Assembly (NCBI RefSeq): GCF_001485475.2
Contig: NZ_DF976995.1
Coordinates: forward strand, 62,001-126,000
Direction of reading: 5' to 3'
From: Tepidanaerobacter syntrophicus
GTDB taxonomy: Bacteria; Bacillota; Thermosediminibacteria; Thermosediminibacterales; Tepidanaerobacteraceae
Length of the DNA stretch: 64,000 bases
Below the pieces are notes generated by a model that saw only the letters and a list, made by a program, of their open reading frames with translations, searched no databases and was not told the DNA's origin. Shown piece by piece: positions 43,985-51,995 of the stretch. The position numbers and the translations under genes are program-made. Position 1 is the stretch's first letter, and each line of letters starts with the position of its first letter.

Positions 43985-44240
43985 ATATATAAGTGCGTAT
44001 ATAAGTGGGGACGCACATAGATAGCCCCGCACAAGATAGACTAATGTGGAACTAACCAAGCAGGTAGGTGTCGATAAGGTCAACAGGCAAGTTTGGGAGC
44101 AAAGCATGGTACTTGGGCAAGGCTGACAGCTGTTAAAAGCAGTATGCCTTTATCAGGGCATTGAGAATACCTCGTGATGTTTAAAAACGACATGTGATTA
44201 AAATCGCCGCACCAGGAATCTGCTCCCAAATCAAAAAGTG
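43985..44240 (+). ncRNA. Candidate structured RNA
   Basis: This part of the 1.2-kb noncoding gap (43791-45021) is visibly richer in G and C than its surroundings and has no long open frame. TTTGGGAGCA (44092-44101) pairs perfectly with TGCTCCCAAA (44221-44230), closing a domain of about 120 bases with smaller hairpins. Before it, GTGGGG (44005-44010) pairs with CCCC-G-CAC (44025-44032). No known RNA class is recognised. Confidence 0.5.
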
Positions 44241-44319
44241 GTTACAATTTGATTGTTTTCAATTATCTTGGATTTTTACCTTTGGAATTTATGGTTACAT
44301 CAATTGTTAAATAAGCAAT

Positions 44320-44372
44320 AAAGCCTGCAAACAGCCAGTCTCAATGACCAGGCAGTTTGCAGGCTTTTTTAG
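44320..44372. terminator. Bidirectional terminator-type hairpin
   Basis: AAAGCCTGCAAAC (44320-44332) pairs perfectly with GTTTGCAGGCTTT (44355-44367), T run after. It lies about 90 bases past the candidate structured RNA and could define its 3' end. Confidence 0.87.
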
Positions 44373-44555
44373 TTGTTTTTCATATTGACGTAAAAAGCTC
44401 ACAAGCGCTGTCTCAAATGGGTATTTGAAACGCTTGGCATTTAATCATAATTGATGACTTACTTCAAGTGGTAAACCACCAATCATTAGCAGTTTAACAA
44501 GCATCTATAAAATTTCAGGAAATACAAGGCTTTTAGGTTTGTAGGCTTTTAATAA

Positions 44556-44780
44556 TTTCCCACTTTTAGTTTAAATATGTATACTACAATTTTAAACTCA
44601 ATACATGTGTGAAAAATTTAGAGTCTTGAGGTCAATTTTATAACATTTAGTCTTAAAAAAGGCACTACAAAATGAAACTCTGAATACCAAGTCTTTCCCA
44701 CTTTTATATGAAAAATGGAGACTACAATTTTAAACTCGTAACGATTAAAAAATTTTCGAACTCATGAGGTCAATTTTAAT
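44556..44780. repeat. Imperfect direct repeat, two copies of about 86 bp
   Basis: Copies at about 44556-44643 and 44694-44780. Shared blocks are TTTCCCACTTTTA, ACTACAATTTTAAACTC and TGAGGTCAATTTTA. A third partial match to the middle block (ACTACAAAATGAAACTC) is at about 44664. Rest of the gap to 45021 shows nothing else clear. Confidence 0.7.
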
Positions 44781-45021
44781 AAGCTTTTTGAGTAGAGTGT
44801 TAGAACCATGACCAAAGCAGACCACCAGATACAAAAGCGGCAATAACCGATGAGAGATTATGTCCTATCGTATCGAATCTCATTCGAGTGCAAGGCGTTT
44901 GCATGACCTCACATTATACAAATTTTTACGTCTTTTAATTTCATCAAATAACAATAATTTTAAACCTGAAAATAGGCGTTATATGAATGTAAAGTAAGTA
45001 AAGAAAAAGGAGGTTTGACAA

Positions 45022-45471
45022 ATGAATTTTAACACTAACATTAATGAAGTTTTAATAAATTATCTTGAGTCAAGTATAAACGAAAGCTACTTGACCAAAT
45101 ATATGGAATGTGTTGGAAGTACCATTTATAAACAGATAAAAGACCCAATGAAAGTTACAGGTTTTTTGTGGTATGTAACGAACGAGTTGATAAAGGAAAA
45201 TGCAAGTTTAAGGGAGGAAAAACAACGTCTGGAGGCAGAAAAAAAGCATCTGGAAGAAGTAATAAGTCATTACAATAGGAATTATTTACAACGAGCAAGG
45301 CTCAAAGCGGGAATTAAAATTGCTTATAAAAAGAATGTAACAATAGAAAAAATACTGGAGTTAAAAAAGAAGGGGTTAACTTTAGACGAAATAGCAAATA
45401 CATTAGGAGTTTGTAAAACGACCATCTGGAGGCGCCTTAAAGAATTTCAGAAAACACAAGTAACCTTTTAA
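45022..45471 (+). CDS. Coiled-coil helix-turn-helix regulator
   Basis: 149 residues. A helical N-terminus, a coiled coil (LIKENASLREEKQRLEAEKKHLEEVISHYN) for dimerisation, and a C-terminal resolvase-type helix-turn-helix (IEKILELKKKGLTLDEIANTLGVCKTTIWRRLKEF). A typical DNA-binding protein; target unknown. AAAAGGAGG precedes the ATG. Lone gene between two large noncoding blocks, which may hold its binding sites. Confidence 0.82.
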   Translation: MNFNTNINEVLINYLESSINESYLTKYMECVGSTIYKQIKDPMKVTGFLWYVTNELIKENASLREEKQRLEAEKKHLEEVISHYNRNYLQRARLKAGIKIAYKKNVTIEKILELKKKGLTLDEIANTLGVCKTTIWRRLKEFQKTQVTF

Positions 45472-46208
45472 GCCAATGGGAAGCTGGGCGTGGCAGGAAG
45501 GTTAGGCGTGGTTGAGCAGTATAGGGCACTTGGCAGGCATAGCAGGCGGGCATAGCAGGCATAGCAGGTGGGCATAGCGGGCAGGTTGTTTAGGTGTAGC
45601 CATTTAGGTGGACTTTGAAGTTTAGCAGTTTAGCCGAAGCTCTCTATTTGAATAAATTGGTAATATGGAAAATTTTGGCACAGCTCCACCGAGCCCTGCT
45701 TTCTCAGGCTCACCCAGTTTCGCAGCATGGGCGGCAGGGCAGTAGGGAGGCATCATCAGTCAAGTGCCATCTGACGATTTGGCGGTTTTGAGGGCTCTGC
45801 CAGTTTTGAGATTTATCAGTTCTGCCTGTTTTACCAGATTTAAAGACTTGGAATCACAGTTAGGTGGGATTTCACCTGCTTTTAGGCTGGCTTTGAGTCG
45901 TTTGGTTTGTGAGGACGACTATCTTTAGATTTACAAGGACGACTATCTTTAAATTTGCTGGTTTTGTGTTTTTATAGTATCGCTATATCACAGGCTTTTA
46001 AGTTTATGCAGAATAACCAAGCAAGTAGTATATCCAGCTTTACAAGATTTAAGTTTACAGAGGTTTAGAAGAATAGTGTGATAAATGAGATTTAATAAAC
46101 TTTAGATTTAAGTGTGATTATCCATTATTTTTGTTGCAATGAACCAGCATAGCTACTTGTAATCAAAATAAATGTGAGTAAAGAGTTTAAATGGAAGGAG
46201 GATGGCTC
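45472..46208. other. G-rich noncoding block with short repeats
   Basis: No credible open frame. 45480-45610 is a G-rich stretch with repeated GGCATAGCAGG-type units. 45690-45760 has C-rich/G-rich complementary segments. GGACGACTATCTTTA occurs at 45913-45927 and again at 45937-45951 (24-bp period). Towards the end CTACTTGT (46153-46160) matches the recurring promoter-like motif and probably serves the gene at 46209. Composition is unlike the rest of the window. Confidence 0.55.
46153..46180 (+). promoter_or_regulatory. Recurring element motif, copy b
   Basis: CTACTTGT followed by AATCAAAATAAA, weaker in the second half than copies a, c and d. Located about 50 bases before the regulator operon at 46209. 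Confidence 0.4.
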
Positions 46209-46649
46209 ATGCCAAGAAAGAAAGCAGGTGAAGCAGTCTTTATTGAAATTGGAAAGCCGCGTGAGCTGACAGATGAGGAAAGAGATAAAGCATACATTGA
46301 AGAGCTTAAAAGAAGTGATGATTTAGAAGCGAACATCGAATTAATCCTAAGGCATTTGGGGCTGTTTACAGGACTTGTAGCCAGGAGAGCATTGAGAGAA
46401 AGATGGCCTATAAGCCGCATAACAAAGTTTTATAACGTGACCGAGGAAGAGGTCCAAGATATGATAGATGCGATGGCTTATGAAAGCTATCGAAAATACA
46501 ATTTACAAAAGGAACTAGGTCTTATCAATGCCGATGAAGACGTTTACGAGCGGATGGCAGACGAAATAGATTTCTTGAGGATTTCGAAAAAGGAATTGCG
46601 TCAAAGAGTTGAGAGATACCTGAAAAAGCATTCGGAAGAAGAGAGGTGA
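46209..46649 (+). CDS. Small putative DNA-binding element protein
   Basis: 146 residues from ATG 46209 (AAGGAGG upstream; ATG 46191 would overlap that site). Charged and helical. The segment RALRERWPISRITKFYNVTEEEVQDMIDAMAYESY looks like a helix-turn-helix. The C-terminus is a charged helix. It ends four bases before the sigma-like gene, so the two form a regulatory operon; it may be a partner of that protein. Confidence 0.68.
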   Translation: MPRKKAGEAVFIEIGKPRELTDEERDKAYIEELKRSDDLEANIELILRHLGLFTGLVARRALRERWPISRITKFYNVTEEEVQDMIDAMAYESYRKYNLQKELGLINADEDVYERMADEIDFLRISKKELRQRVERYLKKHSEEER

Positions 46650-46653
46650 AGGT

Positions 46654-47346
46654 GTGATAAAACCTATTATATTTGAAGGAGATGACTCCTCTTATGGCTG
46701 GGATAAACTAACAATAAGCTTTGCATTCGAAAATAAGCCCAAGTTGTTAGCATTGATAAACAAAGAGCTTATGAAATACGGATTAGCTGGCAGAATAGAG
46801 GCTTTAGAGGTTTATCAGGAGCTTTTATTATATCTTGCAAGTACCAAAGATTTTGATGCCACTCGTGGAAGAGGGAATCTGGAAAGTTATGTTGTGGTTT
46901 GCCTTAAGAACATTGTGAAAAGGGCGGTATCATCTTATTATAAATACGTTAGCCAGTTGGTTTACGACACGGTGTGTGATGATGAGGAATTATCAGCTAT
47001 CGATCTGATGCCAGATGATGGGAAAATGCCAGATTACATAGATATAGAGGACGAGGTTAGAAGTGCAGAATGTTTGAGGTATAAGTACGGTGTAGACATA
47101 CCATTACTAGTTTACTTGAGGTTTTTATGCGATGACGATGAGACTTATAGGGGATTGGTTGAGCTGTTATTGGGGATTAAATACGTCTCGGAATTTAGGG
47201 CATTGGAGAAGAAGGTGAGGCAAGATGAGGTGTTTATAGCGTTTATAAGTGCATTAAGCAGTTTGGATAAACAAGACGCCTTGAAAGCACTGAAGAAGAT
47301 AGTTTATGGTGCGGAGAGCATAGAAAGGGCATTGCAAGGTCATTAG
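46654..47346 (+). CDS. Sigma-70-region-2-like regulator
   Basis: 230 residues, start GTG 46654. Residues 45-95 (RIEALEVYQELLLYLASTKDFDATRGRGNLESYVVVCLKNIVKRAVSSYYKY) follow the pattern of sigma region 2, including the FDxxRG-xxx-Y turn and the basic helix that melts the -10 element. An acidic linker (DDEELSAIDLMPDDGKMPDYIDIEDE) follows. A clear region 4 is not visible; the C-terminal half is helical. It could be an element-encoded sigma factor that drives the surface-protein operons just downstream. The assignment is by pattern only. Confidence 0.6.
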   Translation: MIKPIIFEGDDSSYGWDKLTISFAFENKPKLLALINKELMKYGLAGRIEALEVYQELLLYLASTKDFDATRGRGNLESYVVVCLKNIVKRAVSSYYKYVSQLVYDTVCDDEELSAIDLMPDDGKMPDYIDIEDEVRSAECLRYKYGVDIPLLVYLRFLCDDDETYRGLVELLLGIKYVSEFRALEKKVRQDEVFIAFISALSSLDKQDALKALKKIVYGAESIERALQGH

Positions 47347-47766
47347 GTTCACAGGTTTTCTGGAAACATCTGGGAGGTCAAATTTGGGTTTCAAGAGGGT
47401 TTTTATGGGGTTAAGGGTTATTCTATTAGGGTGGTTCGAAAAGAGGCTGTAAAAGGGATTTTTGCAAGTTTCAGAAGGTTTTATTAGGAGGCGGTAGTGG
47501 TTGTGGAAAGTAGTTTAAAGAGGGTTTATTTGATGATTGTTAGAGGTTTTGGCGGGTCTAAAATTTGCACGCTTCAAGCCAATAGGCTTTTGTCCATTTT
47601 ACACCTTCCCTCATTGGGGACTGCAAATTAAATTTGCAGTCCTTTTCTTTTTGTTTGAAGGCGTGCCAAAGTATTTCGGAGACTTCAAATAAGCGTAAGG
47701 TTTAACAGGAAAGCTTTAAGGGATTTGCAGGTAAGCATAAAATTTTTGGTTTATCTACCGAGAAAT
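47347..47766. other. Noncoding gap with terminator
   Basis: About 420 bases, G-rich in its first half (runs such as GAGGGTTTTTATGGGG), with no credible gene. A near-perfect palindromic terminator occupies 47618-47655: GGACTGCAAATT/AATTTGCAGTCC then TTTTCTTTTT. It should end the regulator transcript before the surface operon promoter. Confidence 0.6.
47618..47655. terminator. Terminator before the surface operon
   Basis: 12-bp perfect stem GGACTGCAAATT/AATTTGCAGTCC with a single-base centre, followed by a T-rich tail. Confidence 0.9.
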
Positions 47767-47791
47767 CTACTTGTTAAAAAGTATAAAGTAG
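47767..47791 (+). promoter_or_regulatory. Recurring element motif, copy c, before surface operon 1
   Basis: CTACTTGTT, then AAAAAGTATA, closed by AAGTAG, so CTACTT and AAGTAG form an inverted repeat about a 13-base centre. Lies about 30 bases ahead of the first ribosome site. Could be a -35/-10 pair for a dedicated sigma factor or an operator. Confidence 0.6.
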
Positions 47792-47867
47792 AAAATTTAA
47801 GGGGGAAGGAGGTGTTTTTATGGGTTATCTCAACCTTACAAATACTACAAGGAAAGGAGATATGTTT

Positions 47868-48416
47868 ATGCGTAGGAGATTTTTATCCCTCATTTTGGTT
47901 TTGACCTTAGCCCTTGCAGGTTTGCCGTCTGTAGCAAGTGCAGAAAGTACCGATGGAGCAACTGTAACCATTGAAGGAACGATAAATCCTGCGACAGTTA
48001 CCATTTCAGCTCCTTTAACGGTTAGTTTTAGCATTGACCCTAACGCAGAAGAGAGCCAAAGGTTCGTGTCAGCTCCTTTTACAGTCATTAATAACTCCAA
48101 TGCTCCAGTAATTGTGAAGATGAATCGTATAAGAAAAACTCAAACAGGCACTATGACGGTAGTAGCTCCTGATGAATATCAAAACTGGTCAGACCTTAGC
48201 AGTGCAGAGTCCGAAACTAAAATAGCATTAGGTATAAACGATGGGACGAAGGACATCTGGTCACCTGCAGAAGAAAACTCTGTAGATAACGCTGAAGGGA
48301 CTCAGTTTATCGGTAACGAAAGTAAGGAGTTTCACTTAATCGCCAAGCATGGTTTAGCGTTCTCTAAGGCTTTTGTAACAACATTTGAGTTGATACTGTC
48401 TTGTGAACTCTACTAA
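47868..48416 (+). CDS. Secreted beta-rich protein, candidate fibre or layer subunit
   Basis: 182 residues. Signal peptide RRRFLSLILVLTLALAGLPSVASA, then a single domain of about 150 residues: TVTISAPLTVSFSIDPN...FTVINNSNAPVIVKMNRI ... KHGLAFSKAFVTTFELILSCELY. The same domain ends the LRR protein at 49000. It is alternately hydrophobic, as in a beta sandwich. ATG 47868 has AAAGGAG upstream; ATG 47820, also with a good site, would add 16 residues before the signal peptide. No sortase or LPxTG motif. Confidence 0.82.
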   Translation: MRRRFLSLILVLTLALAGLPSVASAESTDGATVTIEGTINPATVTISAPLTVSFSIDPNAEESQRFVSAPFTVINNSNAPVIVKMNRIRKTQTGTMTVVAPDEYQNWSDLSSAESETKIALGINDGTKDIWSPAEENSVDNAEGTQFIGNESKEFHLIAKHGLAFSKAFVTTFELILSCELY

Positions 48417-48421
48417 TAGGG

Positions 48422-48460
48422 TGAGGCTTAGCATCCTTTAAGGGGTGCCAAGCCCCCTAA
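48422..48460 (+). other. Intercistronic hairpin
   Basis: GAGGCTTAGCATCC pairs, with one mismatch and one wobble, with GGGTGCCAAGCC. It lies directly after the small secreted gene and lacks a T run, so it may protect that mRNA or partly reduce downstream expression. Confidence 0.6.
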
Positions 48461-48481
48461 CTTAAGAGAGGAGGGTAATCA

Positions 48482-48985
48482 ATGAAAGACAAGAAAATTA
48501 GGTTTATTGTAGTTTTACTGTTGATTTTGGCCGTAGGCATAGCGGGCTATATGCTTTATAAGCATAAAAACGTTCAAGAGCAGGTGCCGCAAGCTCCGGT
48601 TTTTGGGGAAGGAGAGTTAAAAGATGGGTATATACCCCACATGCCTGTTGAGGACAGGGAGCGCTTAGCCAAGCAGAAGATGGATGCAACCATGTTTACC
48701 TCATCGGCAGATGCGGCAGGCTATGTAAAGAATGGTTTAGACGTAAGTTATAATATTTCGAACGTGCCACAAAACAAATTTCCGTTTTATTTCACGGTTA
48801 GCGTTGATGGAAAGGAATACTATAGGTCGCCGCTAATACCGCCTGGAAAGAGGATGGACAGCTTTAAGTTGGAGGAACCCTTAAAGCCTGGAGTTTACAG
48901 GGCTTCAGTTATGTTGAATGTCTTGGATGAAAACAATAATCCGGTTGGAGCACGTGAGTTAATCATCAAATTAGTTTCCGAGTAA
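48482..48985 (+). CDS. Membrane-anchored surface protein of the operon
   Basis: 167 residues. One N-terminal membrane helix (RFIVVLLLILAVGIAGYML) followed by KHKN, so the rest is outside the cell. The outer part (NGLDVSYNISNVPQNKFPFYFTVSVDGKEYYRSPLIPPGKRMDSFKLEEPLKPGVYRASVMLNVLD) reads as an Ig-like beta domain. Lies between the two genes sharing the beta-rich domain, suggesting an anchor or assembly role. GAGGAGGG upstream. Confidence 0.78.
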   Translation: MKDKKIRFIVVLLLILAVGIAGYMLYKHKNVQEQVPQAPVFGEGELKDGYIPHMPVEDRERLAKQKMDATMFTSSADAAGYVKNGLDVSYNISNVPQNKFPFYFTVSVDGKEYYRSPLIPPGKRMDSFKLEEPLKPGVYRASVMLNVLDENNNPVGARELIIKLVSE

Positions 48986-48999
48986 AGGAGGAAAAGAGC

Positions 49000-51531
49000 A
49001 TGAAAAGAAAGGCTTTATCGGTTTTGCTTGTTTTGGCGTTAGTAATTGGTTCAATGACAGTTAATGTAGACAGGGTTTATGCGGAGATTTCAGTTGATGG
49101 GAATTGGGAATACGAGGTTGTAAATGGTGAAGCATATATTACAGGATATATGGGTATGGCAGGTGAGACATTTATAGTACCTTCTGAAATCGACGGCATT
49201 CCAGTTAGAGGTATACTGTGGTTTAGGTGGTTTGACTCATGGAAGGAAAATGTAAAGACTGTAATTATTTCTGAAGGTATTAAGGAGATAGGACGACCAG
49301 GATCTAGTTCGACACCTTTTGGCGGTTGGACAAATTTGGAGAATGTAGTAATACCAAGTTCTGTTGAATATATTGGGGGCTGGGCATTTCAAGGTTGTGT
49401 TAGTCTAACTAATATAAACCTTCCAGGTGTAGTAGAGATATCAGGTGGTGCATTTGAAGATTGTACCTCGTTGCAAACAGTAAGCTTATCAAGCGCAATA
49501 AGAAGTATTGGGTCTTCGGCTTTTGAGGGTTGCAGTAATTTGCAAAATATAACGCTACCTGAAGGTTTAGAGGAGATAGGCGCTCGGGCATTTAAGGATT
49601 GTACTTCATTAGTGTCAGTAGTCATACCAAGTACAGTCAGTTATATAGGTTCTGGGGCTTTTGCAACATGTAACAATCTAACAGAAATTACCGTTTTAAA
49701 TCCTAATACTACGATTTATAATGATTCATCTACATTCCCTTCGCAAGCAGTTATAGTCGGCTATGACCCATCAACAGCAAAGGAATATGCTGTGCAATTT
49801 GGTAGAACATTCAGAGTTTACGGGAGCAGTTCAGGTGGGGAAGAACCGCCAGGTGGGGAAGAACCGCCAAGCGGTGAAGAACCTCCAAGTGGTGAAGATT
49901 TGATTGAGGGTGATTGGCAATACCGAGTGGAGAATGGAGAAGCAATAATAACGATATATTTCGGACCTGGCGGTGAAGTAGTGATACCTTCAACGTTAGG
50001 TGGATACCCTGTAAAAGAAATTGCAATGATTGGACTAATGCATCAAGGAGAAATAAAGAGCATTGTTATTCCTGAAGGAGTAGAACGTATAGGGGATTTT
50101 GCTTTCAACATGCTTTATTATATGGAGAGTATTGTGATACCTAATACAGTCAGGGAGATTGGGTATAATGCCTTCGACGAGTGCTATAGTCTTAAAAGCG
50201 TAAGCCTCCCTGAGGGACTCACAGTTATTAGTTCGAGCTTGTTTGAAGGTTGTACATCTTTACAAAGCGTGTATATTCCGAGTTCAGTCACAACTATCCA
50301 TGGCAGTGCTTTCCGTGGGTGTAGCAGTTTAACAGGTGTAAATATCCCGAATAACGTTACTTATATAGGCAGTAACGCATTCGAGGGGTGTACCAGCTTA
50401 ACGGAAATAGTAATACCGAGCAGCGTTACAACTATCGGGTACGATGTATTTAAAGGATGCACAGGGTTGACAAGCATTACATTTGAAAATGCGTATACAA
50501 ACATTGGTAATAGTCCAGATACCATTCCTGCAGGAGCAGTAATCAAGGGTTATACAGGGTCTACAGCGGAACAATATGCTAATACTTATGGAAGGACATT
50601 TATAGCTATAGACCAACCTCCAAGTCAACCACCTCTAAACTTCACTTACACGATTGAGAATGGTGAAGTTACCATTACAGGCTATATTGACTCTGACGAT
50701 AGTGTGGTAAATATTCCTGAATCCATAGAAGGTTATCCCGTAACTAAGATAGATACCTATGCTTTTGTTGGGTGTAGAGCAACCACCATCAATTTACCGA
50801 GTACGTTGGAGATTATAGACTTTGGTGCATTTGATTATTGTCGAAATTTAACTAGCATAACGATACCGAGCAGCGTGGTCACGATTAAGGACTATGCATT
50901 TAACGCATGTGAAAGTTTAACCGAAGTCATCATACTAAATCCAAATGCTTACATTGGTGATTGTGCCGAGACTTTCCCAGAACAAGCAAAGATTGTGGGC
51001 TATGACCCCTCAACTGCTAAGGACTATGCCATTAAATATGGTAGGACATTCGAAGTTTACGGTGGAGGACAGTCCGGTGGGGAAGAAGACACAGGAGATG
51101 GGAGTAATATTCAAATAATAGGTGAGGTAGGAGCCAGTACGATAACAATTACCGCACCTTTGGTGGTATCGTTCAGCATAGACCCTAATAATAAAGAGCG
51201 TCCTCTTGTAACTGAGGACTTGGTCTTAACAAATAATGGTAATGCATCAGTTAATGTTTATGTGAAATCCGTTGAGAGTCAGGATATGCAAATAATTCCA
51301 AGTGATTCATACACGGTAGATGGTTGGAAGCGTTTAAGTAAGTTTGAAACCGAGCGGAAGCTAGCATTATTACTAGGCGGTAAAGACCTTGCAAATGCGG
51401 ATAACTTATTTTTGGTAACTTTGAAAGGTAAAGAGACCAAGTCATTACCGGTTGACGTAAAACACGGTTTGGCATTTCCAATGGCTAAATCGTGTTCGAT
51501 ACAGGTAGTACTTAGTTATAGCTTAAATTAG
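49000..51531 (+). CDS. Secreted BspA-type leucine-rich-repeat protein
   Basis: 843 residues. Signal peptide about 1-28. Three LRR_5 blocks (for example SSAFEGCSNLQNITLPEGLEEIGARAFKDC), each opened by a short beta module (GNWEYEVVNGEAYITGYMG; GDWQYRVENGEAIITIY; FTYTIENGEVTITGYID). A GGEEPPGGEEPPSGEEPP linker lies near residue 280. The last 140 residues repeat the beta-rich domain of the 47868 protein (ITITAPLVVSFSIDPNN ... KHGLAFPMAKSCSIQVVLSYSLN). BspA-like proteins bind host or extracellular partners. Likely a surface adhesin held by its C-terminal domain. Confidence 0.92.
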   Translation: MKRKALSVLLVLALVIGSMTVNVDRVYAEISVDGNWEYEVVNGEAYITGYMGMAGETFIVPSEIDGIPVRGILWFRWFDSWKENVKTVIISEGIKEIGRPGSSSTPFGGWTNLENVVIPSSVEYIGGWAFQGCVSLTNINLPGVVEISGGAFEDCTSLQTVSLSSAIRSIGSSAFEGCSNLQNITLPEGLEEIGARAFKDCTSLVSVVIPSTVSYIGSGAFATCNNLTEITVLNPNTTIYNDSSTFPSQAVIVGYDPSTAKEYAVQFGRTFRVYGSSSGGEEPPGGEEPPSGEEPPSGEDLIEGDWQYRVENGEAIITIYFGPGGEVVIPSTLGGYPVKEIAMIGLMHQGEIKSIVIPEGVERIGDFAFNMLYYMESIVIPNTVREIGYNAFDECYSLKSVSLPEGLTVISSSLFEGCTSLQSVYIPSSVTTIHGSAFRGCSSLTGVNIPNNVTYIGSNAFEGCTSLTEIVIPSSVTTIGYDVFKGCTGLTSITFENAYTNIGNSPDTIPAGAVIKGYTGSTAEQYANTYGRTFIAIDQPPSQPPLNFTYTIENGEVTITGYIDSDDSVVNIPESIEGYPVTKIDTYAFVGCRATTINLPSTLEIIDFGAFDYCRNLTSITIPSSVVTIKDYAFNACESLTEVIILNPNAYIGDCAETFPEQAKIVGYDPSTAKDYAIKYGRTFEVYGGGQSGGEEDTGDGSNIQIIGEVGASTITITAPLVVSFSIDPNNKERPLVTEDLVLTNNGNASVNVYVKSVESQDMQIIPSDSYTVDGWKRLSKFETERKLALLLGGKDLANADNLFLVTLKGKETKSLPVDVKHGLAFPMAKSCSIQVVLSYSLN

Positions 51532-51555
51532 TTTATAAGGTGCATATAAAAAGTA

Positions 51556-51600
51556 TATGCCTCTCTCTAAGAAATTGAGGGAGGCATAAATTTTTTATTT
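51556..51600 (+). terminator. Terminator of surface operon 1
   Basis: TATGCCTCTCTC (51556-51567) pairs with GAGGGAGGCATA (51577-51588) with one wobble, followed by TTTTTTATTTTTT. Confidence 0.9.
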
Positions 51601-51615
51601 TTTGTACCTGAAAAA

Positions 51616-51640
51616 CTACTTGTTTGTAAATAAAGTATAG
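51616..51640 (+). promoter_or_regulatory. Recurring element motif, copy d, before surface operon 2
   Basis: CTACTTGTTT at 51616 and AAAGTATAG ending at 51640, about 25 bases before the next ribosome site. Same arrangement as copy c, with the two halves a few bases further apart. Confidence 0.55.
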
Positions 51641-51669
51641 AAAAAGGAATTAAAGGGAGGATGATTTTC

Positions 51670-51984
51670 ATGACCAGAACCGAAGTGTTAAGGAAAATTA
51701 AAGAAAAACAGCGTGAGGTGGCAATTCAAGTTGCCCAAGAAGCTTTAAAAGAGCTTGGAATTGAGCCAGGCAAGCTTAGTGTTGATGAGACGTCGTCAAA
51801 TGTTAGGAGGGACGTAAGCGATTACGAAATAGGACTATTATATTTTCTTGGCTACAGTACTTATAGGATTGCATCAAGGTTGGGTTTATCCGCTGCTGGA
51901 GTTAAGTACCGCCTAGAGAAGATGGGAATATATGAGTATGCGAACGATTTGACAATGTATATCAATGGAAATACAGTGGAATAA
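51670..51984 (+). CDS. Small helix-turn-helix element protein
   Basis: 104 residues. N-terminal charged helix, then a helix-turn-helix (SDYEIGLLYFLGYSTYRIASRLGLSAAGVKYRLEKMGIYEY). ATG 51670 is chosen; ATG 51661 touches the GGGAGG site. First gene of the long surface operon 2, so it may be its regulator. Confidence 0.75.
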   Translation: MTRTEVLRKIKEKQREVAIQVAQEALKELGIEPGKLSVDETSSNVRRDVSDYEIGLLYFLGYSTYRIASRLGLSAAGVKYRLEKMGIYEYANDLTMYINGNTVE

Positions 51985-51995
51985 GGAGAGTGACT

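Noticed and set aside
44556-44780. CRISPR-like array
   Set aside because: Only two full and one partial copies, unequal spacing, repeats diverged along their length, and no cas gene in the window.
46187-49700. Open frames on the reverse strand of the regulator and exoprotein genes
   Set aside because: They mirror the codon structure of clear forward genes, lack ribosome sites and show no recognisable domains.
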